DNA from: Punica granatum | Taxonomy: Eukaryota > Streptophyta > Magnoliopsida > Myrtales > Lythraceae | Reading direction: 5' to 3' | Length of the DNA: 64,000 bases | Assembly (NCBI RefSeq): GCF_007655135.1 | Contig: NC_045134.1 | Span: forward strand, 9,134,982-9,198,981 | In this document: positions 34,716 to 45,173 of the stretch, in pieces | How the letters are laid out: every line of letters starts with the position of its first letter | Numbering within the stretch: the stretch's first letter is position 1 | Notes under the pieces: generated by a model | Seen by the model: only the letters and a program-made list of their open reading frames with translations | Databases searched by the model: none | Told to the model about the DNA's origin: nothing | Translations under genes and position numbers: made by a program

Positions 34716-36788
34716 TGTTAATAGAGTAACTGATGGTCGGAATAATCATAGATCATAGCTTTCCATATATACTTTGTGTAAATTTGTTGTGTACATTAAT
34801 TCCTTGATTATTACCCTAGATATATACACGTACATATCTATATAATGCAATACATTTCACCTCACTAATTAAGGATTTTAGCCAACTCTTCTCTTCTAAT
34901 CTTTATGGTACTAGAATGCTAAATCGGGCAAATCCCAAAACCATCCCTTAGCCTTGCTCTGCCCTTGCCAGCGGCTCTCACCTCTGGCCCTGCTCAGTTC
35001 ACAGCTCTTCAACCCCCTGCCTCACTTGCTGTGATATGATCTCTGATTATTCTGATCATCACTTTCCCTTATGAACTTCTGTATGGGAGTGTCGTTGACT
35101 ATTCTCATCTGCAGGTCTTTGGATGCTTATGTTATCCATATCTTCGACCATACATCAGAAGCTTGAACCCATTCTCGCCCATGTGTCTTCCTTGGTTACC
35201 CATCCAATTATCATGGGTATTGATGTCTTGATCTCGCTACTGGAAAGATATTCATTTGCCCTCAAGTTGTGTTCGATGAGCACTCATTTCCTTACAGATC
35301 ACATGCACCTATCTCGGCGAATTCCAATTGATCTACTCCGTGCCTGCAAAAGCTACTGGTAAGTCTTCTCCTTGTTCTGTCTCTCCAGATATATATCTGA
35401 TTCCACAACACGTATCCCTATACTCTCATCTCTCGCACCTCATGTTGATCATCCCATCACTGCTAATCCAATTGATGTGACTACTTTAGCTTCTTGAATT
35501 CCTGATCAGTCTGTAGGCCCTATGATTTCTACAGAAGGCACTTTAGTTATCACCTCTAAGATTGTACCTTAGAGAACTCATTATATGGTCACACGGTCCT
35601 AGGATGGATCTCTTCCACCTCGACGCTTTGATATTTCACACCATGTTATTGCTTTACTATCTCTGCTGATTTACAAGAACCACGGCCATTTGCTAAAACC
35701 CGCAAATCCTCCCATTAGAGAGAAACTAATGCAAGAGGAATATCAGGCGCTCCTTCAAAATCACACATGGGATCTAGTTCCTCTTTCTTCATCCCAAAAT
35801 GTCATTGGCTGCAAATGGGTCTACCACATCAAATAGAAAGTAGATAGGACCATTGATCGATACAAGGTCCGATTGGTTGCCAGCGATTCAATCAGAGAGA
35901 GGGAAATGATTATGACGAGACCTTCAAGTCAGTCATCAAGCCAATCACGATCCGTACTGTTATCTCTATTACTATCTCCTTATAGCAGCAGCTGATTCAA
36001 CGGCTGGATGTGAAGAATGCATTTCTTCACGGCTACCTAACTGAAGAGATTTATATGGCACAACCTCCTGACTTTGTTGATTCCTCTCGTCCTGATTATG
36101 TTTGCAAGTTGTGTCTTCTCTATATGGCCTCAAACAGGCTCCTCGGCCTTGGTTCCAATGACTAAACTCTTATCTTTAGCATCGTGGCTTCACTGACTCT
36201 AAGGAAGATTCTTCTCGCTTTATACTTCAGCGGTCATCTTATGTTATTTTTCTCATAGTCTTCGTTGATGACATCATCATGACTGGGACACCGAGCGTGT
36301 CTTTCAATGCCATTTAGTTGCCTTACACAAGGAGTTTCCTATGAAGGATGTTGGTCCTCTTCACTTTTTTCTAGGTATGGAAGCTCAATCTGACTCCAGT
36401 GGCCTATATCTCACGCAGTTCAAGTATACTAATGATATTTTTACTCGGACTGCTATGTTGGAATGCAAACCCATTAGCTCTTCTGTCTTGGCAAGATCTC
36501 GGCTTTCTCTCCATGATAGTGATCTCTTTAATGATCCCTCTCTTTATTGTATGTGGTCGGGAGCCTCCAATAATTATTGTGACGTGACCAAACATAGCCT
36601 ATTATGTTAATTAGGTCTATCAGTTTATGCATCGTCCCTCCTCGACACACTGGCTAGCTGTTAAGAGAATTTCAACGTATCTCAAAAGTACAATCACTCA
36701 TGGCTTCCACATTCGGCCTGACTCTCTTTCATCCCTTCATGTTTTTTCAGATGTTGATTGGGCCAGGAATCCGAATGATCGGTGATCT
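34716..36788 (+). mobile_element. Copia element, unit 1 copy, cut by the duplication junction
   Basis: The left LTR (about 34716-34905) matches those of the unit 2 copy. The interior holds decayed integrase C-terminus (phrases like 'LQVFGCLCYPYLRPY') and reverse transcriptase ([20 protein letters not shown] in a frame at 36006-36065; VFVDDIIMTG around 36255; DVGPLHFFLG at 36347). Gag, protease and most of integrase are missing. The RNase H part ends abruptly at 36788, where PPR sequence begins; the missing 3' part is present in unit 2 at 52801-53742. Dead from stops and frameshifts. Confidence 0.8.
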
Positions 36789-38248
36789 GCTTGATGGCCC
36801 AAATTTTTATAAGCAGACAGTACAGATTCATGCCAAGACTGTTAAACATGGTCTGGAATTGAAAAATACTGTCTGCAATGCGATGATTACCTCATACTCT
36901 GAGTGTGGTTCCATTGAAGATGCCAAAAAGGTGTTGGATGGTTCTTTCTTGACGCAAGATATAGTGACACGGAACTCAATGCTTGGTGCCTACCTGGTCC
37001 ACGGTAAAGAAGATTCTGAATTTAAACTCTTCATTCTCATGCAGCAGGATGGTTTTGAACCAGATATCTATACATATTCAAGTATGAGAAGTGCATGTTT
37101 CGAACAATTGCAGAAGAGTCTGGGTACATGTCTTCATGGTTTGGTAATTAAAAGAGGACTGGAGATTTCTGTGCCTATATCCAATGCGTTGATAGTAGTG
37201 TACTTGAAATCAAACAACAGATCCATGGAGGAAGCTCTTTGCATATTTGAGTCCATAAAATCCAAAGATCGTTTCTCTTGGAACTCCATATTGACCGGGT
37301 ATTCCCAATTCGGATTGAGTGAGGACACGTTGAATTTGTTTGCCCGCATGAGTTATCTACTTGTCGAGATAGATCACTACTCCTTTTCGGCAGTTCTCAA
37401 GTCTTGCTCTGTTTTAGCGACCCTTCAACCGGGCCAAGAGGTCCATGCCCTGGCACTTAAGACAGGTTTCGAGGCGAATGAATTTGTTGCAGGTTCACTC
37501 ATCTTTATGTATGCCAAGTGTGGGATTATCGAAGATGCTAGAAAGTCCTTTGAGGAGACCCAACAAGATAGCTTGGTGACTTGGAACTCCATCATTTTCG
37601 GTTACGCCCAACACGGACTAGGGCATGATGCCCTTGACCTTTTCAGATTAATGATTGCAAGAAAGGTCAAACCCGACCACATAACATTCGTTGCAGTTCT
37701 CACAGCCTGTAGCCACACCGGGTTGGTTGAAGAAGGTGAAAAACTTCTACAATCAATGGACAGAGATTATGGGATTCCATTAAGAATGGAGCACTATGCC
37801 TGTGCCATTGATCTCTTTGGGCGTTCAGGTTGTATTGATAAGGCCAAGGCCTTAATCGAATCTATGCCCTTCAAGCCCGATCCCATGGTGTGGAAGACTC
37901 TATTGGGAGCTTGCAGGACTTGTGGGGACATCGAACTTGCAAGGACAGTTGCAAGCGAGTTGCTAGAGTTAGAGCCTGAAGAACACTGTACCTATATTCT
38001 GCTGTCGGATGTGTACGGAATCTTGGTAAGTGGGGCGAGAAGGCGGAGATCAAGAGGCTTATGAGGGAGAGAGGGGTGAGAAAGGTCCCACGATGGAGTT
38101 GGATCGAGCTTCAGAACGAGGTCCATGCTTTTAATGCAGAGGATCATTCCCACCCACATGGCACGGATATATATTTTATGTTGGGTGGACTAACGGAGTA
38201 GATAAGGCGGTTGGATTTGGTTTTGGATGCTAACTTAGAGGCTTTGGG
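36700..38248 (+). pseudogene. Truncated PPR pseudogene (copy of the At3g25970-like gene)
   Basis: This is PPR codons ~210 onward, nearly identical to 20157-21600. The first ~209 codons are missing. By chance the frame is open into Copia sequence upstream, giving a 29-residue non-PPR start from an ATG at 36700. A one-base deletion near 38017 (GTACGGAATC against GTACGGGAATC) shifts the frame before the E+ region and ends the frame at 38064. In the original frame there is a stop at 38199-38201. The last codons are then interrupted by a LINE from 38249 and resume at 39191-39243. Confidence 0.9.
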
Positions 38249-39190
38249 CTGCACTCCTTGCCCTCAACATTGCAGGAGAAAGAGGAGCCACAAAGATCTG
38301 GCTTCGTTGCGACGTTTTGCTACTAGTGGAAGCCATTTTGAACCCACGCTCTTCCCCATGGGAAATTAGAAACATAGTCTCTGATATTATCTTGACTGAT
38401 GGTGTGTTTGTTTTTTAAAAAAATTTCAACTCAACTCCACTTATCTTCAATTCAACAACACAATCATTACTTTTTTATTTTTTATTTTTTTAATCATTTA
38501 ATTCAATTTTTAATATTAAATTATTTCAACTATTCATTACTTTTTCACAATTCAACAACACAATCATTATTTTTTCTCAACTATTGATTGTTTTTTCACA
38601 TTTTTTCTTATAATTCAACAATACAATCATTACAAATCAATTAAAACCAAAACTCAACTCAACTCAACTCTAAATCCAAACGCACTCGGGCGTGTTTGTT
38701 TTTTAAAAAATTTTCAACTCAACTTAACTCAACTCCACTTATCTTCAATTCAACAACACAATCATTACTTTTTAAATTTTTTTGATTATTTTAATTATTT
38801 AATTCAATTTTTAATATTAAATTCTCTCAACTATTCATTACTTTTTTACAATTCAACAACACAATCATTACTTAATCATTACTTTTTCTCAACTATTCAT
38901 TACTTTTTCACACTTTTTCTCATAATTCAACAATACAATCATTACAAACCAATTAAAATCAAAACTCAACTCAACTCAACTCTAAATCCAAACGCACTAA
39001 TGTTTGCTCGGATTGGTTATATTCTTGGTTTCCTAGGTCCGTTAATACCCTTGCTCATGACCTAAGCCATCTTGGCTCTAGGTCAAATTTTTATTCACTT
39101 TGTATTTTTGAAGGATATCCTGACCTCAGGACTTTTGTAGACACTTTTCTTGATTAATATATGTTTTGTATTATTCAGCGAAAAAAAAAA
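38249..39190 (+). mobile_element. 5'-truncated LINE inserted in the PPR pseudogene
   Basis: The insert is flanked by a target-site duplication of about 16 bp (ACTTAGAGGCTTTGGG at 38233-38248 and 39191-39206); copy 1 has this sequence once. It reads as the end of a plant LINE RNase H domain (ALLALNIAGERGATKIWLRC, then SPWEIRNIVSDI, and after the nested insertion VNTLAHDLSHLGSRSNFY). It ends with TTATTCAGCG followed by an A-tail. A MITE pair is nested inside (38402-38997). Confidence 0.85.
38402..38997. mobile_element. Tandem pair of MITEs nested in the LINE
   Basis: Two similar AT-rich units (38402-38685 and 38690-38997) both start with GTGTTTGTTTTTTAAAAAA-like sequence and end with CTCTAAATCCAAACGCAC. 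The ends are weak inverted repeats (GTGYGTTTG and its inverse CAAACGCAC). Both carry ACTCAACTCAACTC repeats and CAATTCAACAACACAATCAT. They split the LINE RNase H frame, so they arrived after the LINE or moved within it. Superfamily not determined. Confidence 0.65.
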
Positions 39191-39206
39191 ACTTAGAGGC
39201 TTTGGG

Positions 39207-39896
39207 AGAAAATTTTGATTCATGTCTAGATTGTTTAGTATGACATTCTCGAGATTACAAATTGAAATTTTTAGGGCGACATCATGGTCTTAAGTTTAGG
39301 TGCATGCTTCTATACTTGAACGGTGAAAATACTAGTCATTCTTTGTTTGAATTGAATGCGGTCATATTATGTTTGTTTAGAAACAAATGAGAGGTTTCAT
39401 GATGCAATTGCCGTAAAATTCTGTTGCATTCCTTTCCGTTTGTCCGCGCCAAAGCAAATTTGTACCTGCTAACCCTGAAGATTTTGAAGCTCCAATTGGC
39501 CCCATATTTGAGAGGTCATCATATGACCAGGTAACATTCAAATCTTAAGTTGCGTTCCATTCTCATGCCATATGTAAGCTGTTACTAAATGAATCGATGA
39601 ATTTTAGATGGGACAATTTTTTTCATGATTCTGGAGATGGTACTCTGTGCTATGAATTGACTCGGATAAGTTTTGTTTTGTCATTGGGTAATTTGGTGCT
39701 AGGATTGAAGAGTATGAAACTGATAAGCTAAATGCACTCTAGGTCAGCTCAGGGGGGTGGTCCAGATCAGGTTCCGGACTGACCGTAACATTTGGGCGAC
39801 TAGCTGCGGACCAGATCCGGAAGGTAAACTATTGAGAGACCCATAAAAGCTTTCATTTGATTTGGTACAAATTGGTAGTCTATCAGTGTTAAGACA
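39207..39896. other. Unit 2 spacer downstream of the PPR pseudogene
   Basis: Homologous to 21616-22080 of unit 1, with about 190 extra bases (about 39325-39540) absent from unit 1. No gene recognised. Confidence 0.4.
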
Positions 39897-39907
39897 AGCC
39901 ATTCCTT

Positions 39908-40199
39908 TTTTTTTTTTATGAATAATGCATAAAAATGATATTAATAAGTAGAAGCGATTACAGGACATGTGAGGAGGTTCGGATACCCTTCAAAAGTATA
40001 AAGAGATTGAAAATTTGACCTTGCGCCAAATTGGCTTAGGTTGTGTGCAAGGATATTCTCTGACCTAGGAATTCAAGATCATAACCACTCCGAGAAAATA
40101 TTTAGAGTTGTTAAGATATTAGAAACTATACTCCTAATTTCCTATGAAAAAGTATGTGGGTGCAAAATGACTTCTATTAGTAGCAAAGTATTGCAACGT
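39908..40199 (-). mobile_element. 5'-truncated LINE, same family as 38249-39190
   Basis: Flanked by an 11-bp duplication AGCCATTCCTT (39897-39907 and 40200-40210); unit 1 has a single, uninterrupted site. On the minus strand it encodes the tail of the same RNase H domain (LLLIEVILHPHTFS, then ENILAHNLSQFGARSNFQSL, with stops) and ends in ATTCAT followed by an A-tail. Confidence 0.8.
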
Positions 40200-40420
40200 A
40201 GCCATTCCTTGTTGCATTATGGGAAGTGTAACAATCCAAGCAACCTTTTTTTCCTGGTACTCTCTTATTGAAAACCAACAAAGGCTAGAGATATGGTTAT
40301 TAAAAGCGTAGTGGGGGTACTGTTCACATTCATTGTGATGAAGAAAAGAAAAGCTTTGATCAAACAAGAAACCAGAGAGAGAACTTGTGGCCCTAAGGGG
40401 TCCCAATAGACACTATTCGC

Positions 40421-40576
40421 TATCAGTCGACATTCTTGTCGTGAGTCTCCAATCACGTCACACACAGACTGATGTTCAAGGCGCGGGACGAGACTCGCTA
40501 TCAGTTGACATTCATGTCGTGAGTCTCCAATCACGTTACACACAGACTCATGTTCAAGGCGCGGGACGGGACCCGC
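40421..40576. repeat. Tandem repeat, two 78-bp units
   Basis: Units at 40421-40498 and 40499-40576 both start TATCAGTYGACATTC and end GGCGCGGGACGRGACYCGC, with a few differences. Unit 1 has one unit only (about 22273-22352), so the second arose in unit 2. Confidence 0.8.
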
Positions 40577-41185
40577 TATCAACCTCTCCTATCCGCCAAC
40601 AGCATTCGCTTGACAACTCTGTCTTTGTTAGTATTAACCAAATGATTGATCAACAATCAATGTAGAGCCGGACATTTTACGTACAGTTAAGCACATATTT
40701 CTACAAATTTAATAGAAATTGTTCATAAGAGTATCGTCCCCACGCCGTGTTCGGTCCGATACTAAACTTCTTCTGTTTTATATAAGGGAAAATTTCGACT
40801 ACACTTCCTATAACTTGTGAAATGACCAACAACACCATCTCATTTCAAAGATTAACCATATACCACCCCACTTTTCGTTGACATGGCAACAAGAGAACAT
40901 TCACTTTGCCATGCGGATCTCATGTCACGAAACCACACAAACCCACTCGTCACCTGATTTATTTATCCAAATCAAATCTGATCCGATTTAAGAAAAAATA
41001 ATAGAAATTAGTAAAAGGAGTGGGGGATATGTGGCTAATTTTGAAAGAAATGGTGTCGTTGACCATTTTATAAACTATAAAATGTGTCGTTGAAATTTAC
41101 CATATATACAATGGTTCCATTTCATTACTCTACTATGTAGGGTGAAGGAAAAAGGCCTGTGTGAGAACAAAGATGAAGATATGTA

Positions 41186-41455
41186 CCGCTCCGTTTGTTT
41201 TCAAAGTCGTGATTTAAGATTTTAACTTTAACTTTAACTCAAAACACTACACAACAAAACACACATTTCAAAAGTCAAATTGGTGGGCCCCATATATTAT
41301 TAAAATACAATCTCATTATAATTAATTATCTCTACCTTCCATTCATTTTATATTTCAAAAGTCAAACTGGTGGGCCCCATATATTTTTGTCTTCTTCTAC
41401 AATCACAATCACAATCACAAATTCATGACTTTAACTCCGAAAACAAACGCATTGG
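41186..41455. mobile_element. MITE with TA target site, unit 2 only
   Basis: The 270-bp insert is absent from unit 1 at about 22895. Its ends are an imperfect inverted repeat (CCGCTCCGTTTGTTTTC, and the inverse of the right end CCAATGCGTTTGTTTTC, 14 of 17 identical), flanked by TA, which suggests a Tc1/mariner-Stowaway relative. Inside, a phrase containing TTTCAAAAGTCAAAYTGGTG occurs twice. Confidence 0.65.
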
Positions 41456-43887
41456 TAAAAGCCATGAGCTTTTGGGAAGATGCAAACCGAATCCAATGTG
41501 AATGTTACAAATTCTGGAAGGCTGCTGTGAGAGTGGACACCACTTTTGCCATTTCATTGGAAATAGATAATGGTTGTGAAAAAGGGAACTTCTACGGTAC
41601 TAGCGAGTAATGGTACGGAGGTCCCATCCACCGTCGAATAAGGAAATGCTTATTAGTAGAGGCCTAAATATCCCAATCCGATGATGGGAAGCCTAAGATA
41701 CCGTATCGCACTGGTAACATAAATTTTCCTTGGAAATAATCTCCTTCTCGTGCCCACAATTGGAGCATTATTGGTTGACTCATTAAAAATTGTTTCAATT
41801 ACAAAAATTCACAATTCTTTATGTTCCTTTGTCAGTGTGACTTGAATTTGAAAATTCCAGACCCATTTATTTATTTATTTTCTTTTTATTGTGCATCACC
41901 CAATCAAAGTGTGATTGTGTGGAATTGGGGATGAAAAGATTGGGAAGATAATGACCCCCTTTCACTTTTTAAAATGTGAATATGTTGAAAATTTTAATAT
42001 AGAAATGGCTGTTCAGTTAACCAATCAATTCCTCCTTTTCCCTCTCAATAGATAGATTCCAGCTTTCTCCCACCCGCTTGAAGTTTTTTATTTTGGCCTC
42101 AATCCAAAAACTGGATTCCCAAACCCTCTTCCTCTCACTTTCAATGGACAAAAATTATTAGATTGCCGGAATCGGTTTAAAATCAAGAACATAATATGTT
42201 CCAGTTAATTCATTCTTATTGAAAGAAAATGAGATATGATGTGAAATCAGTAGATATCATATTGCATCGATTTACATAAAATTATTCGTAAATTATTAAA
42301 TCGAGATCATGTAATAATTCTCGACGCGATCTCCACTCTGTGTATGAGATTCTAGTCATCTTTCCTAGCGATTATGATTTAAGGGGTCCACAACACAAAC
42401 AAGATTCCAAGCATGATGGGATAATGTGTGAGGCCTACCACCATGCCCCTTCCAGCCTCCCACCTTTTGATGAACGCTTTGCAGGGCATTATTAGGCAAT
42501 GAAAGTGATTGGTAGGAGGCCAAATTTTGGACTCTTCTAATTTAAAAGATCCACAAAATCCCATTATTCAGAATTAATTACCCATCTCTCTTTGACGGGA
42601 AGATCTATAATGGAATTAGTTGTATGATACAATTATTTTGTTTTATCATTGAATGATTAATAAATTAGTTATTTATTCATCAATAATCACAGTCCAACAA
42701 TTTAAAATGTTATTCCATAAAAAAAAGTTATTGCGATATAGAATTCTCTATCGATATATGGAGTTTTGAGTTTTGTGTGTCGCATGAAAATGATTGAACT
42801 GAGCAATAGTACTTTGGATACTCATGATATATCAACGACGGTTTCGTAAAAGCATTTTTGAGTTTATGGAGGAAAGAAGGCTCGAACAGTTTGCATTATA
42901 GGAAGATATAGTGAATGGATGGGAGATTAACACTTAACTTATTTGTATTGGCAAGGATTTGATTTTTCCTTTTTTGGGTATAGAAAATTGTGGGAAATAT
43001 TACTTTCGCACTCTAGTAAATACATTTTACAAGACTTGAATTTGTGTACTTTTCCTTACAAGGAATTGAAACTGTTTGTCATTCAATCAACACTTTGTTA
43101 GGAGAAATTTGATTTAATAAGGGTATGCGATGCATCAATGGACGTAGGTATCTTCACTCAATATATATGCAATAAATATTCGTATTTGATCGGTCTTAAT
43201 AACACTTGCAATGATTCTTCTCTTTATGGCCATACGTGGAGTCAACATTGGGTGAATTTTCCTGAAAAATTCAATTCATTTTAATATAAGTAAATATATC
43301 TTTTGCAGTTCTCTAATGTTAGCAATTTAATTTCATGATTATGTGAAATAAGTAATAAGCTTTCCACTTGAAGTTTCGACTGAATCAATTTTAAATCTAG
43401 AGTTCTTATCACACTATGAAAATTTTTGCTTCAATAATTCCGGATTGCATGATCTGGATGCCCTTAGCTATTCTTTTGTTTTTTTTTTGGTAGATACCCT
43501 TAGCTGTTCATTGATAGTGGGAGGGGTTATTTGTAATCCTTAGAATAGGACATGCGTGCAATGCTTGATCACACTAATAAAGGATGTGTCAACAAAGTTC
43601 GTGATGAACATGCCAACAAGATTTGACCGTGGACACCATGGTAGTGTTGGCCAAATTCCGACCATACAAGCGAAAAAAGTTCATGAAATTGCAAAAAACA
43701 AGTAGATACATGATATAAGATTCGAGAAGGTGGATGGTGGTCCTTTTCTCTCATTTGTAAGATCAGGCAGAAATTACAACCTACATGTCAGATAAGATGC
43801 ACATGTTAGGCGGAATAACATACATTCGGCATAAAATTTATGTATGGTAAGTGGACACTGAACGAACCCAACAATGGTAGAGTTTTT
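41456..43887. other. Unit 2 spacer, non-coding
   Basis: Aligned with 22900-28310 of unit 1 after accounting for the unit 1 hAT insertion and about 2.4 kb of sequence missing here. No gene recognised. Confidence 0.45.
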
Positions 43888-44040
43888 TTTTTTTTTAAGG
43901 GAGGCCCATGGGCCTAATATATTGAAATATAAATCATAAATATCTAATAAAAGAACACGAATAATTTCACTAGATATCGAACTTGGGACCTCTTGGTCAC
44001 CAGGCGAGATGTGCAACACTGCGCTATACCCTCTTTTGAT
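43888..44040 (-). mobile_element. tRNA-derived SINE, unit 2 only
   Basis: Flanked by AACAATGGTAGAGTTTTT (43870-43887 and 44041-44058); unit 1 has the single empty site at about 28286-28300. On the minus strand it starts ATCAAAAGAGGGTATAGCGC and carries an A box (TAGCGCAGTGTT) and B box (AAGTTCGATATC), as in a tRNA-derived RNA polymerase III promoter. Confidence 0.85.
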
Positions 44041-44058
44041 AACAATGGTAGAGTTTTT

Positions 44059-44455
44059 ACCAATTTGGTAGGGACATGAAATTTGAAAACTCTCTTACGA
44101 TCCGTATTAGAAAACAACTAATTAATGAATATTATAACTAAAATTAATTGGTTTAGGACCAAGAGGATCTTAAATTTAATTCTCATCAGTGAAATTTTAT
44201 AATTATGTATCTCTATATATTTTCCTTCTAATTATTTCTTGTTAGCCTAGGCCTATCGGCCTTGTTTTGTAATTGAGAAAAGAAAACTACAACTGAGATA
44301 GGGGATTTGATGCATCCAGTGTGCCACTCGCTCTCGACCTAAAATTAAAAAACTCTGAATTCAATTCTCATCTCTATCACTTCATGTTCATCTTTATTTT
44401 CCTTTTCCACTGATATCTCCTCCAACCTCCCTTACTAAAATAGAAAGGAGAATAT
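44059..44455. other. Unit 2 spacer before the TRIM element
   Basis: Non-coding, homologous to 28300-28687. Nothing further recognised. Confidence 0.4.
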
Positions 44456-44875
44456 TGTAAAATATCCACTTGGCTTTTGGCTTATAAGCTATTGGGCCCA
44501 TCTACAATCCAAAACCTCGAGCTGATTAGTTGTGAAATCCAATCTCTTATAAACCCATACTTTTCTAATCTATTTTTCCGTGTGAGATTAACCCTCAACA
44601 CTTGTTCTTAATCGCCAAGCTCCACACTCGGGCCAACATGGCACACTTTAGTTGCCCTCGACAAAGAGACAATTAAAGAGACTCGGCGTGGTGTGAGCCC
44701 ACATGAGCGTGCGAAAATCTAATTCGGTTTGATACCATATAAAATATCCACTTTACTTATAAGCTATTGGGTCAATCTCCAACCCAAAAGTTTGAACTAG
44801 TAAGTTGTGAAACTCAATATCTTATAAAATTCATACTTTTATCTTCTATTTTCTCGGGTGGGATTAACCTCAACC
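44456..44875 (-). mobile_element. TRIM element upstream of aspartic protease 2
   Basis: The unit 2 copy of the TRIM at 28688-29193, at the same target site (AATAT at 44451-44455 and 44876-44880). Its LTRs remain, but about 85 bp of the interior, including the CCACGTGG of unit 1, is missing. The primer-binding site has decayed (GGTTTGATACCA on the plus strand, against GCTCTGATACCA). Confidence 0.8.
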
Positions 44876-45173
44876 AATATTAATTATATCTATCATTATT
44901 ATATTTTTGGTGGTAGAAAAAGGAAAGCAAAAAAATGTTTATCAAAACTCAAGAAAGTGTTTCTTAATGATGGTGGGGTGACGTGTAAGAAACATGTTGA
45001 CAATGATATGATGAAAGGGCTTTTGTATGGTTGTTTGCCCAAAGAAAAGCTTATAAGGGGGAGGAAGTGAGCTAAGGCAAAATCAATGCATTAGGCCATA
45101 GTGCAAAGTGAGAGAGAGCTTCACCTTTGCAAAGAAGAGGAGAGACAGAGTGGAAATTGTATCATTCGGCCCC

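Larger units (their letters stand above)
20157..36788 (+). repeat. Tandem segmental duplication, unit 1
   Basis: This 16.6-kb segment is repeated directly at 36789-52800. It contains the PPR 3' part, a spacer, a TRIM element, aspartic protease 1, a decayed block and the 5' part of a Copia element, in the same order as unit 2. It starts inside PPR codon ~210 and ends inside the Copia interior. The two units are similar enough to align by eye through coding and non-coding parts, apart from later insertions and deletions. Confidence 0.9.
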
